Below are positions 1 to 10,993 of a stretch of DNA of 64,000 bases, one piece after another. Each line of letters begins with the position of its first letter. Position 1 is the first letter of the stretch. The notes below the pieces were generated by a model. That model did no database searches and was not told the origin of the DNA. It saw nothing but the letters and a program-made list of their open reading frames with translations. This DNA is from Brachypodium distachyon (lineage: Eukaryota; Streptophyta; Magnoliopsida; Poales; Poaceae): the NCBI RefSeq assembly GCF_000005505.3, contig NC_016133.3, forward strand, positions 36,170,737 through 36,234,736, read 5' to 3'. Both the position numbers and the translations under genes were made by a program.

Positions 1-133
1 TGGTGCTGACATTTGGACGCAGTAAAATCAGAAGACTTGGGCCGATTTGCTATTGAGCTAGGCTGGGGCTCATTGAGCAAACGGGATAGGTTTTTCTCGC
101 GCCAAACTTCTGCATGCACGATGTTCCACTCTA

Positions 134-252
134 TCCCTCCAACAAAAAAGATGTCTCAAGTTTGTCAAAATTTAAACATATTTAAACATGATCCTGTATA
201 GATGCATTTAAATTTAGTCAACGTTGAGACATTTTTTATTGGACGGAGAAAG
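134..252. mobile_element. Stowaway MITE (approx. 120 bp)
   Basis: Ends resemble TCCCTCCAACAAA and TTGGACGGAGAA in inverted orientation, flanked by TA. The interior matches two other copies in this window (25234-25354 and 58317-58442), with shared words such as AAGATGTCTCAAGTTTG and GTTGAGACAT. Termini are somewhat degraded. No coding capacity; mobilised in trans by Tc1/mariner transposases. Confidence 0.75.
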
Positions 253-366
253 TACGATTGTTGCTCTGATGGATGTCTCTCGCGTGCCTGTTGTAGCGGC
301 ATGGCATCTTATTCCTTCTTTTATTTTGGCGACTTGTCATTTTGTTTTTGCCACAATACATGTACC

Positions 367-1412
367 ATAACTTAACAACTAGTTAAAAACCCATGCGTTG
401 CTACGGAAAAGAAATAATCAAACGTAAGTAGTACAAAACATGCTAATGTATAGAAAAAATCCCACCATTTTCATTTTCTCTCTCTATATTCATTCTGCAT
501 CAATATTCTCTGGTTCTTTAACATATATTTTCATTTCGCTCCACTCCCCTCCCTTTTTCCTTCTGGGCTGCAACCGACCTCTCTCTTTTCCTTTTTTCCC
601 CCCATTTTTCTTCCTGGTCAACACCTTTTTTTTTTCTGGCCCATCTTCATGCCAATCGCCTCAGCCTCATCTTCCTGGCAACACACAGTGGACTCCAGTA
701 GCGCCAGCCACCAGCGCCCGCTGATCTCGTTTCGATTCTCTCTCGTCCGAATGTTTCTCCTCAAAATGAAAGCATCCGAATTATTTCTCATCACCCCACG
801 AACCGAGTCCGACTTTCAATTCCACGTTTCATCTCCTTAATTTTCCGATTTATGAATCATCTCCGACTTGTAATCGAGGCAAAAATCCTACCTTGCTCTA
901 TGTCCTGCGCTCCAACGGTCAATGTTGCGCCGGCAAGGAGCTCTTGGCGCGTGGGCAGATGGCACTAGCAGTATGCTGCTGTTACAACTCGGTGGGCTCA
1001 AGGCCGCCGTCGATGACATGCAGCGCCGCCGGCCCGGTGGCGGTCGGGACAGTGGTGGGGAGGATGGGAGGAGTAGCAGCGGTCATGGCAAAACTCTGGC
1101 GGCCAGAACGGAGTCGGTCGGTAAGAAGAAGGGGTGATGGAGGGGTAGCACGGCCATGGCGAGATTTGGTTCTCTCGCTCTCTTGATTTGGATCCGAAAC
1201 GGGGGACGGGGTGCTATGTGTGCGAGGAGACGGATCGGGCGGGCGTGCAAGGAGGTGGGGCGTGGAAGAGATCGGCAATCTGGATCCCATTGCTCGAATT
1301 CGTGTTGGAGATGGGACCTGAGGAGACAGAGAGTGGGGAGTTCATGTTTGAATTGGATAGGATTTTGAGCGATAGAGGTGACGTACGGGCAACACACGCG
1401 ATTTTTAACATC
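367..1412. mobile_element. Putative DNA transposon remnant with weak terminal inverted repeats
   Basis: The left edge contains GTTAAAAACCCATGCGTTGC and the right edge, read on the minus strand, contains GTTAAAAATCGCGTGTGTTGC-like sequence. These look like diverged terminal inverted repeats about 1 kb apart. The interior is pyrimidine-rich on the left and GC-rich on the right. Short open frames inside have no recognisable domains. The superfamily cannot be assigned. Confidence 0.35.
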
Positions 1413-2392
1413 AACTGCAATTTAATACGGAGTAGATAGTAATAGACACTCCCTCCGTTCCATATTAGATAATAATATCACAAACACATGCAGCCTCGGC
1501 TCGGCCCTAGGGACAGGCCGCTCCGGGGATGCCCTGTCTGTGCTAGCCGTTTTAATTAGGGGTTTAATTAGTGGTGACGCAAGCGCCTAGCGACAGACAT
1601 GCATGTACACTTGTGCGTGTCACCAGTGAAGCTCAAGAGGGGCCGCCGAGACTGGACTCTGCACCGAAAGCAACGGAAACCAACCCAAGAAAAGACAAGG
1701 TTTCTTAATCTTCAGTGTTCCATCCGTCCCTTCCATGTGTGTGTGTCCGCTAACTAACCCTCTCAACTCAAGCGTAGCTGCGTACTCTTCGCGCTCGCCC
1801 GTCTGATTGATCCATCAAATCCGGGGTCCCTGCTTTTGCCCTGAAACGCTCCAACAATAAAAGAGTCGCACCGTCGATCATCTCGATCGTCAAGGCATCT
1901 CATCTGAGTTTCTCCTATCGTGGCAGCGATGCCGATATACTTACGATGGGCGCTTTCACATGCCTGACGACGAGGTGTAGCAGTGGACTTGAAATGGAGG
2001 CATGTGCGAGTTATTTTGTTTATATATACGAACTTGATCGACCAAATATATACGTACTTGAGTAAGTATATACAGTAGTAGCAGTAATAGTAGGTCGGGC
2101 AGGTGGTTTGAATTGACAATTTCCTTGGCGTAGCGTGCGTTTCGTTGATTATTGCACGGATTTGTTGGGTCCAATTAGTGCAGGCGATGAGTATGCGTCA
2201 GGTCTGTTAGTTTGACTGATACACGTCGATATTTTAGTCCAGCACATTGATAATACAGTGGGCGTTTGCCGCTGTTTCGACATCTAGTCAACGGTTCGTA
2301 ACTTGGTGGTTTTGTTTACCGCAAAAAAAAAGAGGAAAATTATACCTAGAGAAATATGTCTGATAAAATGTATAGGATTGAAAGACAACCCT
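1413..2392. other. Intergenic stretch, no gene seen
   Basis: Contains an isolated Stowaway-like end (CTCCCTCCGTTCC near 1449) without a matching partner. Otherwise I see no coding exon, RNA or complete transposon. The reading frames on both strands are short and low in codon structure. Confidence 0.5.
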
Positions 2393-2465
2393 GGGGATGT
2401 AGCTCAAATGGTAGAGCGCTCGCTTTGCATGCGAGAGGCACGGGGTTCGATCCCCCGCATCTCCA
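2393..2465 (+). tRNA. tRNA-Ala (anticodon UGC)
   Basis: A 73-nt intronless cloverleaf. The 7-bp acceptor stem GGGGATG pairs with CATCTCC, with one G-U pair and discriminator A. The D arm is GCTC/GAGC and the anticodon stem is CTCGC/GCGAG around loop TTTGCAT, giving anticodon TGC at positions 34-36. The T arm is CGGGG/CCCCG with loop TTCGATC. The internal promoter boxes A (TAGCTCAAATGG) and B (GGTTCGATCCC) are intact. A six-T run starts two bases after the gene, as expected for Pol III termination, and a CAA sits just upstream, typical of plant tRNA genes. It looks like a functional nuclear gene. Confidence 0.97.
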
Positions 2466-2466
2466 G

Positions 2467-2472
2467 TTTTTT
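2467..2472 (+). terminator. Pol III T-run terminator of tRNA-Ala
   Basis: TTTTTT directly after the tRNA 3' end; the standard RNA polymerase III stop signal. Confidence 0.8.
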
Positions 2473-3700
2473 CACCTTTTGCGTTTTGTGGTGCCAGTAA
2501 GTCCAAATGAATGCTTCGCATCTTATCCGATCAAGAATCACTCTTCACATTGTTCTTCCTCTGTCCTGTCGTATTCGTTTCGGTAAAATTCCAAACTAAC
2601 ATGCTTGGCAGCTTTATATCTTTACTCATCAAGCGCCCGCACTCTCCAGCGCTTTGTTTTGCTAGCCGCCTCACATAAATCCCCATGCTCCAGTCCAGCA
2701 AACTACAACTCCTCCTCCTGACCTCACGCATGATCAAAGCAGATCGCGTCGCTGCGGAATTTCCGAAGGGCTTAATACATCAACGTCGAGCACGCCTCCA
2801 TCCCAAGTCCACCGTAGCAGGTCATAGGTTCCGTTCCGTGCAGGGACATACACACACAGATCGATGCGGCGATGTTGATCTACCGTACGTCCTCCTGCCT
2901 GAAATCTCCTTCCGGAAGGGTCAAATCCGTGGAATTTCGTTGCTTGGCTCCCGTCCAAGATCCTGCTTTTAAGTCTTTTTACCATGCCCGATACACACGA
3001 GGGGGGGAGACGAGGAGATCGGGTCTTCAGCTGAACCGAAAACCGGTGTCGTATCGTGTCGTCCGTCATCCAGCCCACCGCATAGAGCGACGCGCGGCGG
3101 AGCCACCACGCATGTTCTTGCACGACAAAAAAAAAGAGAAAAACCAACCTCTGCTTGCATTGTTGGATGCCTGACCTGTCTCCGCGTCATCCCAGCCTGT
3201 GACACACACAACGTATAGTAGCTCTAACTAACTTAATTAGCCGCCTCCCGGAATCTCATTAACTGCACTAATGATTCACTGTTCCAGCTGAGAGGAAATA
3301 GTTACTTCGAAGAAGCGACCGTGACGCGGAGCAGAAGAAACAACAATGCCTGGACTGAAACCACGCAAGTTTCCAAGATTGTTTTTACTGAAAATCTCAA
3401 TCCCAGTTTGCTGTAAAGACTGTTTTACTTACAAAAGGAAGTAACTGTGGCGTGTGAGCTGAAGCGGTCTCGGGACCATGGATCGGACACAGCGGGGCCG
3501 CAGCGTGGTGCGATTGCGTTTCCAGATCCCACGGGACGCATCCCGATGCGCTGACAGCTAATCCAGGGGGCCCATGTGGCCCCAGCCGGCCGCTTAATGA
3601 ATATTACTCCGACACCCCTCTTTTTTATCTTCAATCCCAGTTCAGCCCCTCCTCTTCCGGAGACTTTTCCGCACAACGGAAACCTCCGCCGCATTTCCCC
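2473..3700. other. Intergenic DNA upstream of the PIRL gene
   Basis: No gene recognised. The last few hundred bases before 3834 rise in C content and contain a CT-rich leader (from about 3730), consistent with the promoter and 5' UTR of the PIRL gene. Confidence 0.5.
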
Positions 3701-3705
3701 TTTGT

Positions 3706-3712
3706 CTATATA
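3706..3712 (+). promoter_or_regulatory. TATA box of the PIRL gene
   Basis: CTATATA lies about 125 bp before the start codon, followed by a pyrimidine-rich leader. Spacing would put transcription start near 3735-3745. No other TATA-like word occurs closer to the ATG. Confidence 0.55.
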
Positions 3713-3833
3713 CAACTCGCATCGCACTAACGCTCTCCAGTTATTACCGGCCTCGCTCCCCTGTCCCCTTCCCCCTCTGGACTCTGCTCTGCTGCTCCCT
3801 TCTCTAGCCTAGCCTAGCCTGCCTGGGAGAGAG

Positions 3834-6671
3834 ATGGCCGGGATGGCACCGGCGACGGTGGAGGTGGTGGAGGAGCTCACGCGGTTGTACCGGGAGCTGC
3901 CGCCGCGGCCGGCCGTGGAGGACGTCGAGGCGGCGGCGGCGGTGCTGGCGTCAGCCGACGCGGAGGAAGAGGCGCGGCTCGGCGAGGTCGCGCGGGAGGA
4001 GGCGGCGCGGATGCGGGAGGGCGTGCCCGGGGAGCTCCTCTCCGTGCTGAGGGAGGCGAGGCGCGCCGCCGTCCGGCTCCACGCGCTGCAGCAGCGCAAG
4101 GAGGCCGCGCACGTCGTGGAGCTCGAGAGGCGGTTCAAGGTGCTCGACGGCTTGATCCAGCGGGCGTCGCGGGTCCTGTCGTCCGCTTCTTCTTCCGGTG
4201 AAGGAGGCGGCGGCGGTGGTGTGGAGCAGGAGGGGGAGGTCGTCGCGGAGGAGACGGAGGCCAAGCGGCGGAACGACGTGGCCGCGGCGCCGGCGATTGT
4301 GGAGATAGAGCGCGGAAACATGGGCCTTGGCTTCGGCTTGGAGGCCGTCTCGTCGCTCCGTCGCCATGGTTCTACAGGTGATTTTTTTTTAAAAAATTCC
4401 TTTACTTATTGATTAGCTTCCCCATGGTTCTGTTGGGAGAGCTGTGGGGATTTCGTTACTGCGATAGGTTGTTGGAGCGGTGTGGTTTGGACGGAGTTTT
4501 GGGGATTTGTTATTTAATCTTATATACGAATTGGACGTTTCCGGCTAGATATGCGAGTGATACTTCCATTACGCTGCACTGCTCCATTTTTTAGGACAGT
4601 TGACTAGAAACTCCTACTACTAGTACTTTGGATAATGCAGTAGGAGTAGCAAACAATCTACTTCCACCAGATTTGTTGGCGTTGCTTTTATTATCAAGAA
4701 CTATGGTAAAGGGAAACTATTATTTTTTCATGTTTGTTTCGTAAAATGTACTATTCGAAAGATGTCATGATAGTACTCCCCCCGTTTCTCAAAAGAGAAT
4801 GGCACTCGCATTTTGAGATTTTAACTTTGACCAGCAATTAGATCAATAATACGCGGAGATATGTGGATTATGCATTGTAATTTGGCCATCAATTAGACCA
4901 ATAATATGTTGTTATTATGTGTTATAAATTTTATATCATTGGAAACAATTTTCGAATCAAATCAAATGATACAATTTTTTGTAGTAGCATGTAACCCATA
5001 TATCCTTGGTCTAATTGTTGGTCAAAATTAAACCTTGGAATGCTTAAGCATCATTCTTTGAGAAAGGAGTGAGCAGCATTCACCACTCGGTGAGAACACC
5101 ATTCTTTGAGAAACGGAGGAAGCAGCATTCACCACTCAGTGAGCAACACCGGGAATACTGGAATAGTGGTGCCCACTATTAATCTATGCTTTCCTTTTCA
5201 GTAGTTTACTGCTGTTAGCCTGTTGGTGACTGTAACTATGGGGGATGGGCCATGGGATTTGTGATGTTTCATCACAAGTTTGCATGTTTTTTAAGTCATG
5301 CAAAAAGCTGTATCATCACAAGTTTGCATGTTCTTTAAGTCGTTATAGTCAATTTTCCCCATGCTATTTTGTTTAACTTTTCTTTAGAAGTTGGTTTTTG
5401 GCATACTTCTAATCAATTCTTAGGCAGGTAACGACCATCAGTTTGTAACTGTGACATAAATGTGATTAATGTTTTGAGCCCTTGGTACTTATCCTAACTC
5501 TTGTGATCACCCTGCAGGTAGTGATATGGTGGACCAGAAACTCAGCCTTATCCAAGTGGCAAGCCTTATAGAGTCATCAGCAAAGAAAGGGATCACAGAG
5601 CTCAATCTCCGAGGGAAGCTGGTGGACCAGATCGAGTGGCTCCCTGTTTCACTTGGGAAGTTGCAAGATGTTACTGAGCTTGATATATCTGAGAATAGGA
5701 TCATGGCACTCCCATCAACAATTGGTAGCCTTAGATACTTGACAAAACTTGACCTCCACTCAAACCAACTGATCAATCTGCCTGATTCATTTGGGGAACT
5801 CTCCAGCCTAATTGATCTTGATTTGCATGCAAACCAGCTTAAGTCTCTTCCTACATCATTTGGAAATCTCACAAGCCTAGCAAACCTTGACCTGAGCTCG
5901 AATCAGTTCAGGATTCTGCCAGACTGTTTAGGAAAATTGACGAACTTAAGAAGATTAATAGCTGAGACTAACGAGCTTGAAGAGCTACCCTATACTATTG
6001 GATCTTGCATGTCTCTTGTGGAGCTTAGGTTGGACTTCAATCAGTTAAAAGCCCTTCCAGAAGCTATTGGGAAGTTGGAGAAGCTAGAAATTCTCACATT
6101 ACACTACAACAGAATCAAAGGCCTGCCTACAACAATTGGCTCGCTTACCAGATTGAGAGAGTTGGATGTCAGTTTCAATGAAGTTGAAGGTATCCCTGAG
6201 AGCATTTGCTTTGCGACTAGCCTTGTGAAGTTGAATGTCAGCAGGAACTTTGCTGATTTGAGAGCGCTACCAAGATCAATAGGAAATCTTGAGATGCTCG
6301 AGGAGTTGGACATCAGCAGCAACCAGATACGAGCACTGCCAGATTCATTCCAGTTCCTTGCAAAGCTTCGTGTATTTCATGCTGACGAGACTCCGCTGGA
6401 AGTACCACCAAGAGAAGTTATAAAGTTAGGGGCTCAGGTGTGTACTTGGTGTTGCTCTGCTATATTTACTATCTAAACTTGTACTAGCCAACTAAATGCC
6501 TAAATTATGTTTTCTCTTGCATGTCAGGCGGTTGTCCAGTATGTGGTTGATATGGTTGCTTCAAGAGGAGCAAGCCAGAAGGAAACAGATCAGGCAAGCT
6601 TCTGGGCCTGGCTTCGCTCACTGTTTGGTTGCTGCAAAAAGGATGAAGAACTGGGATTGGTTGCAGCGTAA
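3834..6671 (+). CDS. Plant intracellular Ras-group-related LRR protein (PIRL4/5-like), 535 aa
   Basis: Three coding exons: 3834-4377, 5518-6437, 6528-6671. Both introns are GT-AG; the exon 1/2 junction splits a Gly codon and the 2/3 junction falls between codons. Residues 1-180 form a charged N-terminal region of GC-rich codon use, predicted helical, with VEELTRLYRELPPRP near the start. After the family block SDMVDQKLSLIQVASLIES come about ten intracellular-type LRRs of roughly 23 residues (LxxLDLHSNQLxxLP pattern, about residues 205-480). The tail has the conserved AVVQYVVDMVASRG block and ends FGCCKKDEELGLVAA. Length fits PIRL proteins (about 500-550 aa). The family is plant-specific and related to animal SHOC2/Ras-binding LRRs; Arabidopsis members act in pollen and gametophyte development. 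It likely acts as a cytosolic scaffold. No lesion seen. The first in-frame ATG was chosen and follows the CT-rich leader. Confidence 0.93.
4776..5122. mobile_element. Stowaway-type MITE in PIRL intron 1 with duplicated right end
   Basis: The left end CTCCCCCCGTTTCTCAAA follows a TA. The right end TTTGAGAAAGGAG (near 5058-5071) recurs as TTTGAGAAACGGAGG near 5105-5120. The two right ends are part of a tandem duplication of about 49 bp (5052-5100 and 5101-5150). It lies wholly inside intron 1, so the protein is unaffected. Confidence 0.7.
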
Positions 6672-6937
6672 AGAAGTTCATATGTATGTATCATCATGCA
6701 TTATTTGTGCTGTTGGTATCAATTCATATATCCGAAGTCAGCAATGAAAGGAAGGTTGCTCTTCATGTTGATTCTTTTCATTCTGCCCTAAGTTTCTGTA
6801 TATGTTGTTTTGTTTTTGCTGGGATATGTATATGTTTTCTTGTATACAAGATTCATTTCTTGTTCTTTCTGCAAGAACTTGTAAGATTCACTGTTGTGTG
6901 TAACTTCACCTGTACTATATACTGGAGTACTACATTA

Positions 6938-6943
6938 AATAAA
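6938..6943 (+). promoter_or_regulatory. Poly-A signal of the PIRL gene
   Basis: AATAAA about 265 bp after the stop codon in an AT-rich 3' UTR. A plausible near-upstream polyadenylation element. Confidence 0.45.
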
Positions 6944-6959
6944 AGAATGTCTGTTTGAC

Positions 6960-8250
6960 ATTTATATGCAATCTGTCTAGTGCTGATACCTATTTTGCCT
7001 TCCATATTAACACCACCGATTGTTCACTGTCTTACAAACCTCCTCTGTTATCTTAGAGGTGAGAGGTGATGAAGAACTACACGTGCAACTAATTCTTATC
7101 CTAATCAACATACCTATTGTGCTAGTGTGCTGAAACTTGGAGTACCATATTGTCTCATCTACTTCCAAACCTGACGCACTGATACTATTGCAAGACCTGT
7201 CATTGTTTATTTATTTACTAATGCATGATGTCTTCTGTAATTTTTCTTATGTAATCACTTTGTCTAGGTACTTTCCATGTAGAGTAAATCTACATAGCAA
7301 CGTGTTTTTTCCAAACTGAAGTCCGAAGGACTCAATCCATTAATATAGAAGAGAGTTGCCTAGTAAATTAAATGGAAACCAGGCAAAAATCATAACAATT
7401 CAAAGATAGAAATGATGTTGCAATAGCTACGAGATTCGCAGATTAAAAAAATGTAAACCAATTCAAACATGAACGAAGGAACAATATCTGTTATGTATTC
7501 CCGGCCCCAAAGCATCATCAGGCTTGTCGATTTGCTTTTCGTTGCATATTATTTTCAGACACACAACACCCTTTGGTGTCTTATGCGTTCCTTCTGCAGA
7601 ACATTTATTGTGGTATTGCACTTGCTGTGCTAGAGAACAATGGCTTCCATGTCCATCTATGTTATTTCAAATCGGGAGAATTTCATTCACAAATTCAGAA
7701 TAACAAGAGTAGCAACATTTTTTCTGTTTAGAGACATACAAAAGTAACAACATGTCTGTCGTATCTATCCCCTTGGGTGCACATCATGGTTACTAAAGTC
7801 AGTTAAGTTGACTAGGTGAGAGTTTTGCTAATTGAATGTACTTCTTCGTAGATAATTTGTTATGATGGCTCAAGACTGATGGCTCCAGCTGAGCTCTCTA
7901 ATACATATGCGGAGAAAAACCGGACATGACGTAGAATGACTTTGTTTTTGTGTCGAGAGGCAGATATAGGGGTCACATCAACAATAGAAGAAGTCAGTGA
8001 TAATCCTTGGGCACAGCGACATTTAAGCTTTCTTTGAATATGACAATAGCCAGTTAAAAATCATGTCTATTTACGTCGTTACCTCATTGTAGGATAGAGC
8101 CGGATTCGTTCCATACAGACTGCATGCACATATGCACATAATAAAATTCATACTTCACGAAGAAAAGTGCAAATCAATTTCTCAAAATTAAAGAGAAATT
8201 CGCATCTAACAGCAGGAAAATCTTCACAACAACAGCAGAGGGATAGCACC
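6960..8250. other. AT-rich intergenic DNA
   Basis: No confident gene. On the minus strand 7450-7650 keeps an open frame of about 55 codons (containing QVQYHNKCSAEGTHK and CLKIICNEKQIDKPDD) which could be a relic exon of an unidentified gene. There is no flanking start or second exon. Confidence 0.4.
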
Positions 8251-8870
8251 AGGGAAGGAGCTCTCCGTCGCTGGATCTGCGTGGAAGGGAAGCGATGATG
8301 GCGAGCAGAGCGGCGGGTGGACGAGAAGCTCGCGCTGGTCCGTATGCCCCGGAGTTGGCCGGTGAAGGGCGGAGTTGGTCAGGGAAACTCGCCGGCGGCG
8401 GGGTCAGGGGACTCGGCAGCGGCGGGAGGAGGAGAGCGGGGAGAGCGCGGACTCGAGGGAGGACTGGAGATACGCGGACGAGGCCGCAGAGGCCAGCGTG
8501 GTGGCGGGCGCGTGGATCCTCCCCAGACTAGGGAACTCGGCAGCGGCAGGCGGCGAAAGATGGCCGGGGACGGGCCCATCGAGCCTTGGAGCCACGGGGG
8601 GCACTCGAGGGCAGCGGCGGGAGGGATACTCCGGGGTGGTATATTCACCGGAGGATGCTCGCCGGATGTCCCATCTTGTGTGGCGGCGTGGATCTGCCGG
8701 CGGAGGGGCGGCTGGTGGCTCTGCCCGGAGAAGAGGGAGGGAGGAGGGGGGGTGGAGGCTGGGGGACGGAGTTCCGGAAAGGGCAAGTTGGCCGTAATGT
8801 TGGAGAAGCTCGGGAAGCGCCGATTTCGCCGCTTCCTTGTAGCAACGGGAAAATGAATGGGCTTCCGGAA
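8251..8870. other. GC-rich island of unknown nature
   Basis: About 600 bp rich in GGCGG/GGAGG, abruptly different from the AT-rich flanks. Open frames of 140-180 codons exist on both strands, but they are low-complexity Gly/Arg/Pro/Ser translations expected from GC-rich DNA and show no domain. It may be a transposon interior or a relic GC-rich first exon. Confidence 0.35.
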
Positions 8871-9067
8871 TTGCTTTTTTTTTAAAAGGGCTTCGGGATA
8901 AGCAGTTTTTTTTAGGGGATCCGGGATAAGCAGTTAAGAAGGGCTGTTTGGTCTGCAGGCAAAAACTAAACTACTCCATATCAAATAGTTTTGCTGGGCT
9001 AGACTTGGCGTTTGGTATTCCGAAATTGTCATGACTTCTCGGAAAGTATATCAAGATAAGCATGCTA

Positions 9068-9892
9068 TCGGTTCCACACCATCTGTTCAGTGCCCGATCG
9101 TCGCTAGGTTTTTCAGGAGCATTGTCGTAGCCGCCGTCACCGGAGATTTTCGGTTCCCCTCGCCTCCGGCCGCCGCCTTGGCGCTGCGAGGTCGGGGAAA
9201 CCTCGGTTCCTTATAAGATTATCCAAAAGTTTTTGCTTATATCGATTGTTTGGTTCGGCAACGCCGTGGCGGAGGGTGCGATGCCGTCAGGAATAAACGT
9301 ACTCTGGTTCTTCCTCTGCTGTGGTGGTGCCTCAACGGGCGTTGCTGCGGAGCCAGAGATTTTAATCCTCGTGGATTTAGTGTACCTGATCTTGTGGATC
9401 TTGGGTTTGTGTACTCGCAGATCCGTTTACACGTATCTGTTGAGTTTTTGTTAGTGTGTCATGGTGCTTTTGTTGGTTTAATGTTTTGTAATTTTGGAAT
9501 ACTTATCTGGCGTTCTGATGAAGATCTTGTGGTTCGACGACCTGCACGTTTAGGGGATTATCTCCAGCCCAAGTATGTTCAACGCTCATGGCTTCTCATC
9601 TTTTTGGATGATCGACTCAAGGGACTTTTCGAAACCTTTGAAGGTAGTCAAGTTTGTGCAGGGATACCAGTAATGATTTTGCTGCTACAGTTTGATTGCA
9701 GTCTCTATGTTGAAGCCTCAGCAGAATTTCATGTTGCAAAGTATGAAATCACGGAGAAGATTTTTTTAAGAAATTTCATTGTAATTCCTAAGTATAGGAG
9801 TTACCTTAGAGTTTATAGAGTCTATGATCCAAAACATTGTATCTGTAATGGTTCTCTGTTTGAATAAAGTTACAAGTTATTCTAAAAAAAAA
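9068..9892 (+). mobile_element. Poly-A retroposon, copy A (825 bp, 13-bp target duplication)
   Basis: Ends in an A-run (about 9884-9892) preceded by AATAAA at 9863-9868. It is flanked by identical 13-bp direct repeats GATAAGCATGCTA (9055-9067 and 9893-9905). A second, diverged copy lies on the minus strand at 52189-53060, with its own different duplication. These are the marks of target-primed reverse transcription by LINE machinery. No reverse transcriptase or other domain is visible in the element, so it is either a non-autonomous retroposon or the truncated 3' part of a longer family. The 205-codon open frame in it is not conserved in copy B and starts with TTG; I do not call it a gene. 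Confidence 0.8.
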
Positions 9893-9938
9893 GATAAGCA
9901 TGCTACCTTGACAAAAGGGCAGAGTATATCAATATGCC

Positions 9939-10453
9939 TGACGAGGGAATGACCCATTGGGTCCTCAACTTCGGTATACCTACTACGGCCTAACAGGGGG
10001 TCCACTCGGAAGCCCACTACAATCCGTGAAGCCCAACTACCTCGGCTTGCGGTTCAAGATAAGAACAGATAATTAAGGAAAACAAATCAGGTTTATCTCT
10101 AATTGTAACCGACCCGGACTCTATGTCCGAGACCTAGCCTCCTATATAAAGGACTAGGAGGGGGAGCCGGGGAGGACAGAGCCAGACAGATTGAGACGGA
10201 TTCTCTCTCACCAGAACCTCTCCTTCTAAACAGATCTCATCTCTCATACACGCCTTCATAGCAACCTTGTACTCTTTCCATCAATACAGATCAGACAAGT
10301 AGAGCGTATGGATATTACCTTTCGAGGGCCCTGAACCTGGGTAAATCGTGTCCCCTTGTGTCCTTGTTAGCCGACAGAATCGTCAACACACACCCGTGCT
10401 GTCCCTACTTGAAAGCCCTCTAGTTTGGGGTATGCCGAGGTAGCCCCTCGTCA
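9939..10453. mobile_element. Solo LTR of an LTR retrotransposon (515 bp)
   Basis: Starts TGACGAGGG and ends CCCTCGTCA (a 9-bp perfect terminal inverted repeat with TG...CA), flanked by the 5-bp duplication ATGCC at 9934-9938 and 10454-10458. A TATA-like CTATATAAAG lies near 10142, so transcription would read plus. No internal domain, primer site or second LTR is nearby, so the rest was lost by LTR-LTR recombination. Family not named. Confidence 0.92.
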
Positions 10454-10458
10454 ATGCC

Positions 10459-10993
10459 CATTGCTTCATTTGATCATATGGAGTATGTATTTCAAGATAA
10501 GCATGCTCGCGGAGAGTTCTTAGTTCTGCAAACACCCTATGACCATGTTTCTTCTCGTGACAAGGATTTTGTTGGTGATAAGAATGTGAGTGATGTCGAT
10601 GTTGATCCTACAACGCAATATGATTCGGATTGTCTTCCCGACGACACCAACAGTGAAAGCTCCTCTTCAAAGCGCCCTAGAGGTGGTAGTCTTGACAAAG
10701 GTAAGAGAGACAAGTGTGATGACAACGTAGTTACAGACGTAACATATTCTCTGCGTGATATATCTGAAACCATGCGTTTCACACATGTGACTAATCCAAA
10801 CGAGAACTTATACAAAATAATTGATTACATGGAAGAATACCCTCTCTACATTCTCCTTGTATTACATACATCTATGGCCACGAATGAACAAGTGGCTTCC
10901 ATGTTGAAGGAGCGTCCAATGCATTCTATCAAAGAGTGGGTGCGGCGATGGGTCACGGATAACTATTCTTCTTACGTTCCTACTAATATGTGA
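10459..10993 (+). pseudogene. C-terminal fragment of a transposon-associated Myb/SANT-like protein
   Basis: An open frame encodes a 3' part with MEYVFQDKHARGEF, a Ser-rich acidic linker, a basic SSSSKRPRGGSLDKGKRDK segment and a C-terminal helical part ending SYVPTNM. Composition and order resemble the C-terminal half of the Myb/SANT-like ORF1 proteins of PIF/Harbinger elements (L10-interacting-Myb type). The N-terminal Myb part is absent: the solo LTR cuts in right before this segment and the retroposon sits further upstream. The AATAA-rich 3' flank is compatible with an old polyadenylated 3' end. Assignment rests on resemblance only. Confidence 0.4.

Noticed and set aside
3809..4367. Minus-strand frames opposite PIRL exon 1
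   Set aside because: Shadows caused by the GC-rich codon use of exon 1.
8295..8856. Open frames of 140-180 codons in the GC-rich island
   Set aside because: Several overlapping frames on both strands are open at once and translate to Gly/Arg/Pro-rich low-complexity sequence; no domain and no splice or poly-A context.
9250..9867. 205-codon frame in retroposon copy A as a gene
   Set aside because: Starts with TTG, is not conserved in the second retroposon copy, and lies wholly inside the element.
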